A stretch of 64,000 bases of DNA from Mucilaginibacter roseus (GCF_021215455.1 NZ_JAJPWV010000003.1:806001-870000), one strand, 5' to 3'; positions 26,641-34,650 are shown, counted from the stretch's first letter. Program-made: numbers and translations. The notes: a model not told the origin generated them from the sequence alone.

Positions 26641-26970
26641 TTAAGATATTATGAAAACAGGAGGGGAGAGCCCGTCGGCAAGTATAAGGCCGAAGGATTT
26701 AAAGTAGATATTGACAGAAGAATGGGTGAATAACGCCGCCTGCAGGTTAATGGCAGCATAATGTTGTTGCAGCTCCATATCCGTATGGTGCATGCTATCG
26801 CAAATCTGGCATTTTTCGCTTACCTGCGTTAGCCCCTTTGTTTTGGCATCAGCGTGGTTATGGATGCCTTTTAAAATGTGGTGCTGATGCGAATACACTA
26901 TAACCTGCCCTGCTATAAAGCAGAACAGCATAAGCCAGGCGGCGATCAAGGTGTAACGCTTCTTTTTCAA
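26641..26970 (-). CDS. small His/Cys-rich exported protein
   Basis: About 110 residues. There is no ATG at the front; the likely start is the TTG at 26970, which puts KKKRYTLIAAWLMLFCFIAGQVIVY at the N-terminus as a signal or anchor helix. The chain then reads YSHQHHILKGIHNHADAKT and CQICDSMHH, so many His and a CxxC motif suggest metal binding. A second hydrophobic stretch ends the protein. I do not recognise a named family; it is reminiscent of small DUF2946-type metal-associated proteins. It lies 59 bp upstream of the TonB receptor in the same direction and probably shares its transcript. Confidence 0.6.
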   Translation of the reverse strand: MKKKRYTLIAAWLMLFCFIAGQVIVYSHQHHILKGIHNHADAKTKGLTQVSEKCQICDSMHHTDMELQQHYAAINLQAALFTHSSVNIYFKSFGLILADGLSPPVFIIS

Positions 26971-27060
26971 GACGATTGAAATTTGTGCAAATATAAAGCA
27001 ATACAAATAAACAATTCATCTGCATAGGGTAACAAAATTGTGAAATGTATATTTGCCTGT

Positions 27061-27414
27061 ATGAAACCTGCCGAAGTAAATAAAAGATGGGACGAGTTGC
27101 AGCAGCACATCGCCAGGGATTTTGATACCGACACGCCTGATATGAAGGTGATGCTGTTTTTAATTGGCGTACAGGAATTGGGGCAGGGCCCCCGCAAATT
27201 CAGCAAGCGCCAAAAAGAGGAATTGATGCACATTGCCAATTGCCGCCTTTTTAGCCAGATGGGGTTTTACGAACTTGAGGGTCTCGATCAGGATGGCTGG
27301 CCGCACTGGAAGTTGGTGAAGCCTATCCCGAATTACACCCTGCTTGAGCAGGAGATGGTAATGAAAACGCTTATTGTAAATTATTTCGCCGACATATACC
27401 CGTACGAAAATTAA
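27061..27414 (+). CDS. conserved hypothetical protein
   Basis: 117 residues from the ATG at 27061 (MKPAEVNKRWDELQQHIARD); an upstream GTG at 27040 would add seven unlikely residues. The protein is soluble and mostly helical, with ELGQGPRKFSKRQKEELMHIANCRLFS and a C-terminal NYTLLEQEMVMKTLIVNYF segment. No motif points to a reaction. I recall similar proteins only in Bacteroidota, without assigned function. It is the first gene of a tight four-gene run with a cyclophilin (1-bp gap), an acetyltransferase and exonuclease III. Confidence 0.75.
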   Translation: MKPAEVNKRWDELQQHIARDFDTDTPDMKVMLFLIGVQELGQGPRKFSKRQKEELMHIANCRLFSQMGFYELEGLDQDGWPHWKLVKPIPNYTLLEQEMVMKTLIVNYFADIYPYEN

Positions 27415-27415
27415 T

Positions 27416-28108
27416 ATGAAGAAAATTTTACTTGCTGTTTTACTGCTGTTTACCGCGATAGCTACCCATGCTAAAGGGCCTAAAAACCAGTATGTTCGTA
27501 TTAAAACCATGTACGGTACGTGCATTATCCGACTATATAATGAAACGCCACTGCATCGCGATAATTTTATAAAGCTGGCTAAGGCCGGTACGCTCAATGG
27601 CTCTTTGTTCCATAGAGTAATCAAGGATTTTATGATTCAGGGCGGTGACCCGACCTCAAAAGATGCCAAGCCGGGCGATACTCTGGGTAATGGTAAAGAA
27701 ACTTATACTGTACCTGCGGAGATTCGCGACAGCATATTTCATAAAAAAGGTGTATTAGCAGCGGCTCGTGAGGATAACCCCGACAAGGCATCAAGCAGTT
27801 ACCAGTTTTATATTGTAGAGGGCAAGCGTTTTACCGACGAGCAACTGGATAAGCTGGAACAAACCCGCCTCAAAGGCCGCAAGATACCTCTAAGCTGGCG
27901 TGAGTATTATAAAGCGGTAGGCGGCACCCCGCACCTCGATCAAAGTTATACCGTGTTTGGCGAAGTGATCACCGGCCTGGATATGGTTGACCTGATAGCC
28001 GCCCAAAAAACCGACGGTAACGATCGCCCGCTTAAAGATGTACCCATGACGATTGAGCTGCTCAGCAAAAAGGAGTGTAACCAGTTGGATAAAATACTTT
28101 CTATTTAA
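27416..28108 (+). CDS. peptidyl-prolyl cis-trans isomerase, cyclophilin type
   Basis: A 230-residue exported cyclophilin with signal peptide MKKILLAVLLLFTAIATHA. It catalyses proline isomerisation during folding of periplasmic or outer-membrane proteins. Motifs are YVRIKTMYGTCIIRLYNETPLHRDNF, FHRVIKDFMIQGGDP (the conserved Arg-containing core) and SSYQFYIVEGKRF. Members of this Bacteroidota type carry a lengthened loop between the last two strands, here RLKGRKIPLSWREYYKAVGGTP. The C-terminal VFGEVITGLDMVDLIAAQKTD is typical. One base separates it from both neighbours, so it is operonic. Confidence 0.93.
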   Translation: MKKILLAVLLLFTAIATHAKGPKNQYVRIKTMYGTCIIRLYNETPLHRDNFIKLAKAGTLNGSLFHRVIKDFMIQGGDPTSKDAKPGDTLGNGKETYTVPAEIRDSIFHKKGVLAAAREDNPDKASSSYQFYIVEGKRFTDEQLDKLEQTRLKGRKIPLSWREYYKAVGGTPHLDQSYTVFGEVITGLDMVDLIAAQKTDGNDRPLKDVPMTIELLSKKECNQLDKILSI

Positions 28109-28109
28109 C

Positions 28110-28583
28110 ATGGATCTTGACATACGACAGGCCAACCTGAAGGATTTACATGCGATATGCGATCTGTTTTATAATACAATTCACGCTGTTAACAGTAAAG
28201 ATTATGATGCCAGTCAAATCAAAGTATGGTCTGCCAACCGTGAGAACGATGAATTATGGCGCAAAAGGTTAAGCACACAATATTTTATTGTTGCAGTGCA
28301 TAGCGAGCAGATAGTAGGCTTCAGCTCGGTTGCTACAAATGGGTATCTGGATTTAATGTTTGTGCATCAGCATTACCAGGGTAAGGGCATTGCCACCGGT
28401 TTGTTAGCTGAGATTGAGAGATATGTAATCGATAACCTTTCAGAAAAAACATTAACCACACATGCCAGCATAACGGCCCAGCCGTTTTTTCTTAAGAAAG
28501 GGTTTAAAATGATAAAACAGCAAACGGTTAAAGTTCAAGGAACGGGTCTTATTAATTTTGTGATGCAGAAAGAGTTGAAATAA
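28110..28583 (+). CDS. GNAT family N-acetyltransferase
   Basis: 157 residues from the ATG at 28110, 1 bp after the cyclophilin stop; longer frames overlap the cyclophilin gene. It has the GNAT fold: MDLDIRQANLKDLHAICDLF at the N-terminus, a central strand IVGFSSVATNGYLDLMFVHQHYQGKGIATGLL with the acetyl-CoA loop QGKGIA, and the C-terminal ASITAQPFFLKKGFKMIKQQ. The pattern resembles YafP/ElaA-like putative acetyltransferases; the substrate is unknown. Translational spacing shows it belongs to the same operon as the exonuclease gene 3 bp downstream. Confidence 0.88.
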   Translation: MDLDIRQANLKDLHAICDLFYNTIHAVNSKDYDASQIKVWSANRENDELWRKRLSTQYFIVAVHSEQIVGFSSVATNGYLDLMFVHQHYQGKGIATGLLAEIERYVIDNLSEKTLTTHASITAQPFFLKKGFKMIKQQTVKVQGTGLINFVMQKELK

Positions 28584-28586
28584 ATA

Positions 28587-29354
28587 ATGAAGATAATTAC
28601 TTACAATGTTAATGGCATACGTTCGGCCATAAGCAAAAACTGGTTGGAATGGCTGCAGGCAACCGATGCCGATGTGGTTTGTTTGCAAGAGATCAAGGCT
28701 ACGCCCGACGTGTTGACCGATTTATTGATAGTGGAAGAAATGGGCTATCAGCATTATTGGTACCCGGCAGAAAAGAAAGGCTATAGTGGCACAGCTATTT
28801 TTACTAAACAAATACCCAAGCATGTAGAATATGGCTGCGGTATTGCCGATTTTGACCGTGAAGGCCGTAATATACGTGTTGATTTCGATGAGGTGTCGGT
28901 AATGAGCGTGTACTTCCCGTCGGGCTCAAGTGGCGATGAACGCCAGGATTTCAAATTTCGTTTTCTGGATGAGTTTGGCTCTTACCTGCAACAGTTAAAA
29001 CACACCCATCCTAAACTGGTGGTTTGTGGCGATTATAATATTTGCCACAGGGCGATTGATATTCATAACCCCAAATCAAACGCTAATTCATCCGGCTTTT
29101 TACCCGCCGAGCGCGATTGGATGGAGAATTTTATTAATTCAGGTTTTATTGACACCTTCAGGCACCTGAACCAGGAGCCGCATAACTATACCTGGTGGAG
29201 CTTCCGCGCTAATGCCCGTGCAAAAAACCTGGGCTGGCGTATTGATTACAACATGGCCACCTCAGCGTTGGAGCCACACATCCGCCGTGCAGCTATCCTG
29301 TCTGAAGCAAGGCATTCTGACCATTGCCCGGTGCTGTTGGATCTGGAGCTTTAA
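28587..29354 (+). CDS. xth: exodeoxyribonuclease III
   Basis: A 255-residue AP endonuclease/3'-5' exonuclease of base-excision repair, cytosolic. Conserved elements are MKIITYNVNGIRSA (Asn), DVVCLQEIKA (metal Glu), VMSVYFPSGS, VVCGDYNICHRAIDIHNP (Asp/Asn pair), WWSFRANARAKNLGWRIDY and the C-terminal EARHSDHCPVLLDL with the catalytic Asp-His. Length is normal. It ends the four-gene run starting at 27061. Just after the stop begins a cluster of palindromic repeats that may also terminate transcription. Confidence 0.94.
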   Translation: MKIITYNVNGIRSAISKNWLEWLQATDADVVCLQEIKATPDVLTDLLIVEEMGYQHYWYPAEKKGYSGTAIFTKQIPKHVEYGCGIADFDREGRNIRVDFDEVSVMSVYFPSGSSGDERQDFKFRFLDEFGSYLQQLKHTHPKLVVCGDYNICHRAIDIHNPKSNANSSGFLPAERDWMENFINSGFIDTFRHLNQEPHNYTWWSFRANARAKNLGWRIDYNMATSALEPHIRRAAILSEARHSDHCPVLLDLEL

Positions 29355-29361
29355 CCCCACC

Positions 29362-29387
29362 TAATCCTCCCCCTTTGGAGAGGATTA
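29362..29387. repeat. palindromic repeat 1 (short hairpin)
   Basis: TAATCCTC (29362-29369) and GAGGATTA (29380-29387) form an 8-bp stem with a 10-base loop, 7 bp after the xth stop and followed by AAAA. Similar CCTCCCCCTTTGGAGGG-like hairpins are common between Bacteroidota genes. It may act as the xth terminator. Confidence 0.6.
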
Positions 29388-29392
29388 AAAAT

Positions 29393-29476
29393 TGTCATTT
29401 CGAACGAGGTACGAGCGAGAAATCTGCCGCTATACGATGAGCGCAGACAGATTCCTCTCTATCGTTCGGAATGACA
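29393..29476. repeat. palindromic repeat 2 (84 bp, REP-like)
   Basis: The outer arms TGTCATTTCGAACGA (29393-29407) and the reverse complement of TCGTTCGGAATGACA (29462-29476) match at 14 of 15 bases. Inside them GAGAAATCTG faces CAGATTCCTC. Imperfect 84-bp palindrome. Motifs of the GTCATTTCGAACGA...GAAATCT type are, from general acquaintance, dispersed intergenic repeats in Sphingobacteriaceae genomes. Confidence 0.75.
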
Positions 29477-29494
29477 AATATTAGTGAAGGCCAA

Positions 29495-29568
29495 GTCACC
29501 CTGAGCTTGTCGAAGGGTCGAGCGAGGGGCCTAACCGGCGGCGAGTGCTTCGACAAGCTCAGCATGAC
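29495..29568. repeat. palindromic repeat 3 (CTGAGCTTGTCGAAG type)
   Basis: CTGAGCTTGTCGAAG (29501-29515) and CTTCGACAAGCTCAG (29548-29562) are perfect 15-bp arms, with outer bases GTCA/TGAC partly paired. This sequence type is known as a dispersed repeat in many bacterial genomes. It lies between convergent genes. Confidence 0.78.
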
Positions 29569-29582
29569 AAGCGATAAAGCCC

Positions 29583-29616
29583 CTACGTCATTGCGTGGTA
29601 CGAAGCAATGACGTAG
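29583..29616. repeat. palindromic repeat 4
   Basis: CTACGTCATTGC (29583-29594) and GCAATGACGTAG (29605-29616) are perfect 12-bp arms around a 10-base loop, 7 bp before the stop of the convergent receptor gene. The core GTCATTGC/GCAATGAC differs from repeats 2 and 3. Confidence 0.75.
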
Positions 29617-29622
29617 AACTAA

Positions 29623-32127
29623 TCAATTCCTCGATTTCACCCTGTTACTTTCATCGTCGGCACCGGTTTGGCGGTTGCGGGCTTTAATTTTGGTATTGCC
29701 GAAGTTATACGTAAGGTTGATACGGGCAATACGGGTTTCGCGTTTCTGGCGAATGTCCAGGTCAACTGTTTGGTAGTTTGCCGTAATGTTGTTGCGGCGC
29801 ATCCAGAAAACATCGCTCACGGCTAATTTTACATTCAGTTTTTTACTCAGGAACGAACGGCTAAAGCCCAAATCGATTGAATATTGCGGCTTTATATTGT
29901 ATATACCATAAGTAACGTTTGATTGGTAAAAGGTTACAATCTCGGCCTTGATCTCCTTAGGGAGCAAAAAGTTGTGCGTTGTTTTAAAGAAGAACGATGC
30001 GCGGCCCCTGTTCAAATTTCCACCAAGCAGGTCATTAGCTTTAAAGCTGTTGTAAAAACCGGTAAAGGTTAAATTACCTGTCCACCATTTCCAAAAAGTG
30101 AACGGCGTATTCAGGTTAAGTGAGTACGAATCCTGCGCGTTTAAGTTCAAATTAGTTTGATATGTTGCCTTTTTAGCGGTATCAGTTAATATAATCTCCG
30201 TAAAAACATCACTTGTGTGGCTGTAATTAAAGCTTAGGTTGATGGTTTTATTGTAGGTATAGTTCAGCTCAAATGAGTTAGTATATTGTGGTTTTAAAAA
30301 TGGATTGCCTTGCGAGTAGGTAAACTGATCCAGGTAATAAACAAATGGGTTCAAATCCTCGTAGCTTGGGCGGTCAATACGGCGGCTATAGTTCAATCCC
30401 AATTCGTGTTTTTTTCCCAATTTTTGGTTAACAAAAAGGGTAGGGAAAAAGTTAAGATAACTGCGCTCGACCACGTTGTTGGTGGTAATGAGGTCGCCTT
30501 TCGATTTGGTATGCTCTGCACGCAAGCCCAATTGTACCGACGTGGTTTTGAATTCTTTACTCAAGTTAAAGTAACCGGCCTTAATATTCTCGTCGTATAT
30601 AAAATGGTTGGTGCGGCCGGCATCGTCCACCAGTCCACTTCCGGTAGAATCTATCTTCGCCTGTAAATCATTGTCTGTTTTAACGAAGCTAAATTTGGCG
30701 CCCAGTTCCAATTTAAGCGTTTTGTTGATCGGTTTTACATAGTCAACCTTTTGGGTGTTGATTGTAATTTTTGATGGGGTAATATTCGCGATCAGGAGAG
30801 GATCCCTATAGCGCGTGGTTCCATCGGCTAAAAAGAAATCGGTGTTATAATATCCTTTAGAGTTATTGCGGAACTTGGAGTAATCCACATCAACGCTGAT
30901 GCTTTGGCCAAGTGTGTCGATATCAAATTTGTCATTCAGGTTTAAAGCGATGTTACGGAATGATTGATCGATAGTTGATGGCGTGTTCTGAACACTGTCA
31001 ACCCTGTCAAAAGATGGACCGATGTTGGTAATGTTGCCATTGGTATCAAACCCGTTGGAGTGATCGCCGCTTACAATAAAACCTACAACGTTTCTTTTAG
31101 AGGTATTGTAGTCGGCTCCAAAACGGTAGTTGTTAAAATGCACCTGATTAACAAAGTCGGTATATTGATTAAAGTAAGTTGTGCCGGTATTATTAGTAAC
31201 CGTACGGCGCAGGTTCATGTTATTTTCGCGTTTAATATCACCACGACTAAATGATCCAAAAAAGTTCCAATCGCCTTCCTTTACATTGAGGTTAAGGCTG
31301 CTGTTGTTTCTAAAGTTTAATCCGTAGCCCGCGCCCGCTGTTAACGAGCCGTTAAAGCCCGACTGCTTATTCTTTTTCAACTTAATGTTGATGATACCGG
31401 AATTGCCAGCCGCATCGTATTTTGATGAGGGGTTAGTGATGAGTTCGATAGACTGGATAGTGCTGCCGTCGGTTGAGCGCAGCAGGTTGGCCAGTTGTGT
31501 GGCCGAAAGGTAGGTCAGTTTATCGTTAATCATTACCGTTACACCGGCTTTTCCCTGCAAGCTTATATTATCATCCTTATCTACGGTTACACCCGGGGCG
31601 CGTTCCAACACCTCTAAGGCGCTGTTGCCTGTGGCTACAATGCTGTTCTCCACGTTCATCACCAGGCGGTCAGCCTTGCGTTCAACCAAAGGCTTTGCGG
31701 CGGTAATGTTTACCGTTTTAAGGCTTTGGCTGGCGGGCTGCATACTTAAAGCGGCAACAGTTACCGCTTGAGCGCCGGCAGTGAATTTTGCGCTATAAGT
31801 TTTTTGATAGCCCATTGTGGTGGCCGCAATCATATAATCGCCTGCTGCAATACGGTCAAAAGCGTATTTTCCATTCGCGTCAGCCATTGTTCCTTTAACA
31901 ATGCTCGAATCTTTAGCGCGTAAAAGGCTTAGCGTAGCAAATTCCATCGGCTTGCCGGCCTCATTTAACACCGAGCCCGATATTTTGGTTGAAGTTTGAG
32001 CAAACGCTGTACTAAATGTTGGTGCAAAAAGCGCAATTGTTGCCGCTATCCTGATTATAAATGCGCGTATGTATATAATATAGGTATAAAAGTTAGGACA
32101 ATACTTATCCTGTAAAAGCATTTTCAT
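29623..32127 (-). CDS. TonB-receptor-like outer-membrane beta-barrel family protein
   Basis: 834 residues. The N-terminal hydrophobic segment (about 19-44, ending STAFAQ) is a signal peptide preceded by a long leader; a later start is possible. A carboxypeptidase-regulatory-like domain (about 47-135: KISGSVLNEAGKPMEFATLSLL) is followed by a plug-like domain (about 150-250: ALEVLERAPGVTVDKDDNISLQGKAGVTVMIND). The C-terminal barrel is of the OMP_b-brl_3 type with ELGLNYSRRIDRPSYEDLNPF. This family is common in Bacteroidota; substrates are mostly unknown. Small hairpins lie upstream at 32163-32181 and 32206-32233. No partner SusD is adjacent, so it is a stand-alone receptor. Confidence 0.87.
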   Translation of the reverse strand: MKMLLQDKYCPNFYTYIIYIRAFIIRIAATIALFAPTFSTAFAQTSTKISGSVLNEAGKPMEFATLSLLRAKDSSIVKGTMADANGKYAFDRIAAGDYMIAATTMGYQKTYSAKFTAGAQAVTVAALSMQPASQSLKTVNITAAKPLVERKADRLVMNVENSIVATGNSALEVLERAPGVTVDKDDNISLQGKAGVTVMINDKLTYLSATQLANLLRSTDGSTIQSIELITNPSSKYDAAGNSGIINIKLKKNKQSGFNGSLTAGAGYGLNFRNNSSLNLNVKEGDWNFFGSFSRGDIKRENNMNLRRTVTNNTGTTYFNQYTDFVNQVHFNNYRFGADYNTSKRNVVGFIVSGDHSNGFDTNGNITNIGPSFDRVDSVQNTPSTIDQSFRNIALNLNDKFDIDTLGQSISVDVDYSKFRNNSKGYYNTDFFLADGTTRYRDPLLIANITPSKITINTQKVDYVKPINKTLKLELGAKFSFVKTDNDLQAKIDSTGSGLVDDAGRTNHFIYDENIKAGYFNLSKEFKTTSVQLGLRAEHTKSKGDLITTNNVVERSYLNFFPTLFVNQKLGKKHELGLNYSRRIDRPSYEDLNPFVYYLDQFTYSQGNPFLKPQYTNSFELNYTYNKTINLSFNYSHTSDVFTEIILTDTAKKATYQTNLNLNAQDSYSLNLNTPFTFWKWWTGNLTFTGFYNSFKANDLLGGNLNRGRASFFFKTTHNFLLPKEIKAEIVTFYQSNVTYGIYNIKPQYSIDLGFSRSFLSKKLNVKLAVSDVFWMRRNNITANYQTVDLDIRQKRETRIARINLTYNFGNTKIKARNRQTGADDESNRVKSRN

Positions 32128-32257
32128 GTTTTTTTAAGTGTTTAGTTAAAAAGTTTGGCTTTACGGTTCCGGTTGAACCGTCTTGTAGATGTTGTTTAAC
32201 AAACCAGCATCTGTTATTTATACATAAGATGCTGAAACATGTGCCTTGGTTACAGTT

Positions 32258-32464
32258 TTAGTCAAACTTTTTTATCACTGGGAATAACTCAGCGGCGATT
32301 TTTTGCAGATAGGTATGGGTTTTTTCGAGCGATGTATTATCGGTTACGGCGTTAATTGCATGTCTGTCAACACGGTTGTTTTTCTCGGGCAGGTAGTAAT
32401 AATAAAGGGGAATAATAAGCCCGCTGAATAACAGCAGGCTTATATATTTTATCAGGGCTTTCAT
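32258..32464 (-). CDS. small single-pass membrane protein coupled to the PspC gene
   Basis: 68 residues from the ATG at 32464 (MKALIKYISLLLFSGL); longer frames run into the PspC gene and are rich in unlikely residues. One N-terminal helix (about 4-23) is followed by a short polar tail ending AAELFPVIKKFD. I recognise no family. Its ATG overlaps the PspC stop by 4 bp (ATGA), which strongly supports real translation and coupling. It may be an accessory subunit of the PspC membrane protein. Confidence 0.6.
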   Translation of the reverse strand: MKALIKYISLLLFSGLIIPLYYYYLPEKNNRVDRHAINAVTDNTSLEKTHTYLQKIAAELFPVIKKFD

Positions 32465-34143
32465 TTTTTTGTAGTGATGATGGTGTCTTTTGCAATAACA
32501 ACCGAATCGGCACCAACAGTAACGGCGGCAGCTACTGCTGCCGCAGCAGTGTCTGCCTTGCACTGCAAGCCTTCTGCCGTCATAACAAACTTGGTAGTTG
32601 GGGCATTTTCTTGCCCGTTCATTGATCTGCAACTCCAAGCGTCGATGTTGTTAACATAACGGTCCAGCTCTTCATCAATAACTACGTTTGTATTCACAGG
32701 AACCTTTAACGTGAGGTGTAATGATTGCCTGCGCCAAGGTGAACCGGCCCGGCGATCAAGCTTCGGTGAAAATTTTAGTACGGAATCTTGCTGAATGAAT
32801 TGATAGTTGGTTGCCCTGGCGTTAATTAAAGCCTCCTCATAGTTCTTGCCATATGATCCGAATTCTTCAATAAGTACAGGTGTAGCTACATCGCTTTTTT
32901 CAATAGAGATGGATACATTGTTTATAAAGGATTCCGGATTATTACGATCATAATAGTTTTCTACAATTGTCAGGCCTTTAAACTGCTCTTTAATGTTCAG
33001 CCGGGTACTATCCTCGCTGGTGAGATATTTAATGTCATTAAGTTTCAAATAATAAGTGCCTTTTGCCGGCTTGATGTTAACCGTTTTCCTGAATCTGCCC
33101 ACTTCCTTAAAATCAGCAAACGATCTGGCGGAATAGTAAATAACCACAAATATTGAAGTGAACCAAATAGCCAATAACGTAAGCCCTGTAGTTTTTGAAA
33201 AATTGAAATTTTTAAAGAGCAACGTTACTGCAAGTAAAATAATGGTAAGTAGTGGTATGGCTACCAGTAAAAATCCGCATATCAGGAAAATAACATTTAC
33301 CTGGTAATTCACAATGTTAAAAGGAAACCATGTGTATAAGGCTGTATTTCCATATGCTATAAAGGCCACTATCACTACTGCGAGGCTTATGATGCCTGCA
33401 AAGGCTGAAGCAACAAGGGCTATGCCGCATACTTTAAGCAATACTTTTCCAAAGCCTCTTAAAAAAGTGCCGAAATGTGTAAAAAAGTCGCCCGCGAAAT
33501 CACGTGCACGGTAAACAAAGGGGCGCGCTTCTTTACCAAAACTGTTCATGCTGCCTCTTAAGCCGGTCATCTCTTCTTCAAAATTGCGTTTAAAACCCTG
33601 TAGGTTTAATTTTTCGCCCTTCATGGCCATGCGGTCGGCCCGGGTGGCGGCTTTAGGGACCACCAACCAAAGTATAATGTATAAAATGATACCCGTGCCA
33701 AACATCAAAACCGCGATAACGAACGCAAGCCTGATCCAAACGGCTTTAAAGTCAAAATAGCTGGCTATACCGGAGCATACGCCGCCAATCACTCTGTCCT
33801 CAGGATCGCGGAATAGTTTACGATGGGTTTGTTCGCTTTCGCCAATCATAGGTTCGGTGATGTTGCCTTCTTCGTCTGCACCTGCAAAATCCTCAACGCG
33901 TCCCATCTGCTGAATTACGAGTTGTACATCAGCATCAATAATTGCTTGCTTGCCGTCGCGCGCCAATATCTCGCTTAGCATTTCGGCTATGCGGTTTTCA
34001 ATATCAGTAGTAATCTCCAGGCTGTCGGCCGAGTTCATAAAATGACGTTTAACGTCAGTCATGTAATTCTTAAGTGTCTCATAGGCATCCTCTTCTATGT
34101 GGAAAACGGTGCCGTTTATATTTATAATAATGGTTTTGTTCAT
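32461..34143 (-). CDS. PspC domain-containing membrane protein
   Basis: A 560-residue protein. A cytosolic N-terminal part (about 1-95) has MNKTIIININGTVFHIEEDAYETLKNY and the bacteroidal PspC-associated helical region. The PspC domain follows (about 107-167: KLFRDPEDRVIGGVCSGIASYF with its hydrophobic helix), then several membrane segments to about residue 355 and a soluble beta-rich C-terminal part. PspC-type proteins respond to membrane stress in Proteobacteria; here the role is inferred. It lies 30 bp downstream of a PadR regulator in the same direction and overlaps the small membrane-protein gene, forming a three-gene operon. Confidence 0.9.
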   Translation of the reverse strand: MNKTIIININGTVFHIEEDAYETLKNYMTDVKRHFMNSADSLEITTDIENRIAEMLSEILARDGKQAIIDADVQLVIQQMGRVEDFAGADEEGNITEPMIGESEQTHRKLFRDPEDRVIGGVCSGIASYFDFKAVWIRLAFVIAVLMFGTGIILYIILWLVVPKAATRADRMAMKGEKLNLQGFKRNFEEEMTGLRGSMNSFGKEARPFVYRARDFAGDFFTHFGTFLRGFGKVLLKVCGIALVASAFAGIISLAVVIVAFIAYGNTALYTWFPFNIVNYQVNVIFLICGFLLVAIPLLTIILLAVTLLFKNFNFSKTTGLTLLAIWFTSIFVVIYYSARSFADFKEVGRFRKTVNIKPAKGTYYLKLNDIKYLTSEDSTRLNIKEQFKGLTIVENYYDRNNPESFINNVSISIEKSDVATPVLIEEFGSYGKNYEEALINARATNYQFIQQDSVLKFSPKLDRRAGSPWRRQSLHLTLKVPVNTNVVIDEELDRYVNNIDAWSCRSMNGQENAPTTKFVMTAEGLQCKADTAAAAVAAAVTVGADSVVIAKDTIITTKK

Positions 34144-34173
34144 GATGATAACTTTTGGGGTGATAGGATAGGG

Positions 34174-34506
34174 TTACTTTCTGTCGCCAATAGCGGTTTT
34201 AACGGCAAACTCGAGTTCCTGCCAGGTTTTATCGAGTTGCTCGAGCACTTTGCGGCCATCGTCTGACAGGACGTAATATTTGCGCGGCGGCCCGGAAGTT
34301 GATTCAACCCAGTTATAACTGAGCAATCCATTATTCTTTAACCGGGTAAGCAGGGGATACAAAGTGCCCTCAACAACAAGTAGTTGCGCTTTTTTTAATT
34401 CGGCAATAATGTCTGAGGCATATGTTTCACCCTTGGCAATTATGGAAAGTATGCAGTACTCCAGTATGCCTTTCCTCATTTGTGTTTGGGTATTTTCAAC
34501 AATCAT
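34174..34506 (-). CDS. PadR family transcriptional regulator
   Basis: 110 residues from the ATG at 34506 (MIVENTQTQMRKGILEYC); an internal ATG at 34479 is a second option. The PadR winged helix is clear: GILEYCILSIIAKGETYASDIIAEL, EGTLYPLLTRLKNNGLLSYNW and SGPPRKYYVLSDDGRKVL. This short form lacks the long C-terminal dimerisation helices of Vir/PadR-s1 proteins and is the type found with PspC operons in Bacteroidota. It likely represses its own operon by binding the palindrome at 34530-34547, which overlaps the -33 element. The effector is unknown. Confidence 0.92.
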   Translation of the reverse strand: MIVENTQTQMRKGILEYCILSIIAKGETYASDIIAELKKAQLLVVEGTLYPLLTRLKNNGLLSYNWVESTSGPPRKYYVLSDDGRKVLEQLDKTWQELEFAVKTAIGDRK

Positions 34507-34510
34507 AATA

Positions 34511-34543
34511 CAAAGATATATGTTTAAAAATGTATTATGCAAT
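34511..34543 (-). promoter_or_regulatory. padR-pspC promoter (Bacteroidota sigma type)
   Basis: On the minus strand the -7 element is TATCTTTG (34511-34518), a perfect match to TAnnTTTG. A -33 ATTG (34540-34543) lies 21 bases upstream. The expected transcription start is close to 34507, almost at the ATG at 34506, so the message may be leaderless or translation may start at 34479. Confidence 0.6.
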
Positions 34544-34547
34544 ACAT
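34530..34547. promoter_or_regulatory. putative PadR operator
   Basis: ATGTATT-ATGC-AATACAT: 7-bp arms with an ATGT...ACAT outer dyad like known PadR sites (ATGT-N8-ACAT); here the inner spacing is 10. It overlaps the -33 element of the padR promoter, fitting autorepression. Confidence 0.55.
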
Positions 34548-34618
34548 AGTACTAAATTTTTTGAAATTTCTTTTTTAGTATGTCAGGAGAAAGTTTTTTA
34601 ACTTTTTTTAACAGATTA

Positions 34619-34650
34619 TTTGACTTTTTAATAATGTAACATTACTTTTA
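34619..34650 (+). promoter_or_regulatory. promoter of the enzyme-free SusC/SusD locus
   Basis: TTTG (34619-34622), 20-base spacer, TACTTTTA (34643-34650) fits the Bacteroidota TTTG-N20-TAnnTTTG pattern except for the last base. It predicts a leader of about 33 bases before the SusC ATG at 34690. Confidence 0.55.

Noticed and set aside
26100..26654. 184-codon plus-strand frame opposite the TonB receptor
   Set aside because: Antisense to the conserved plug-domain coding region; no credible start or family.
32163..32233. Two 7-bp inverted repeats (32163-32181 and 32206-32233) upstream of the beta-barrel receptor
   Set aside because: Short stems, one with a 14-base loop, and no T tract; could be chance in AT-rich spacer.
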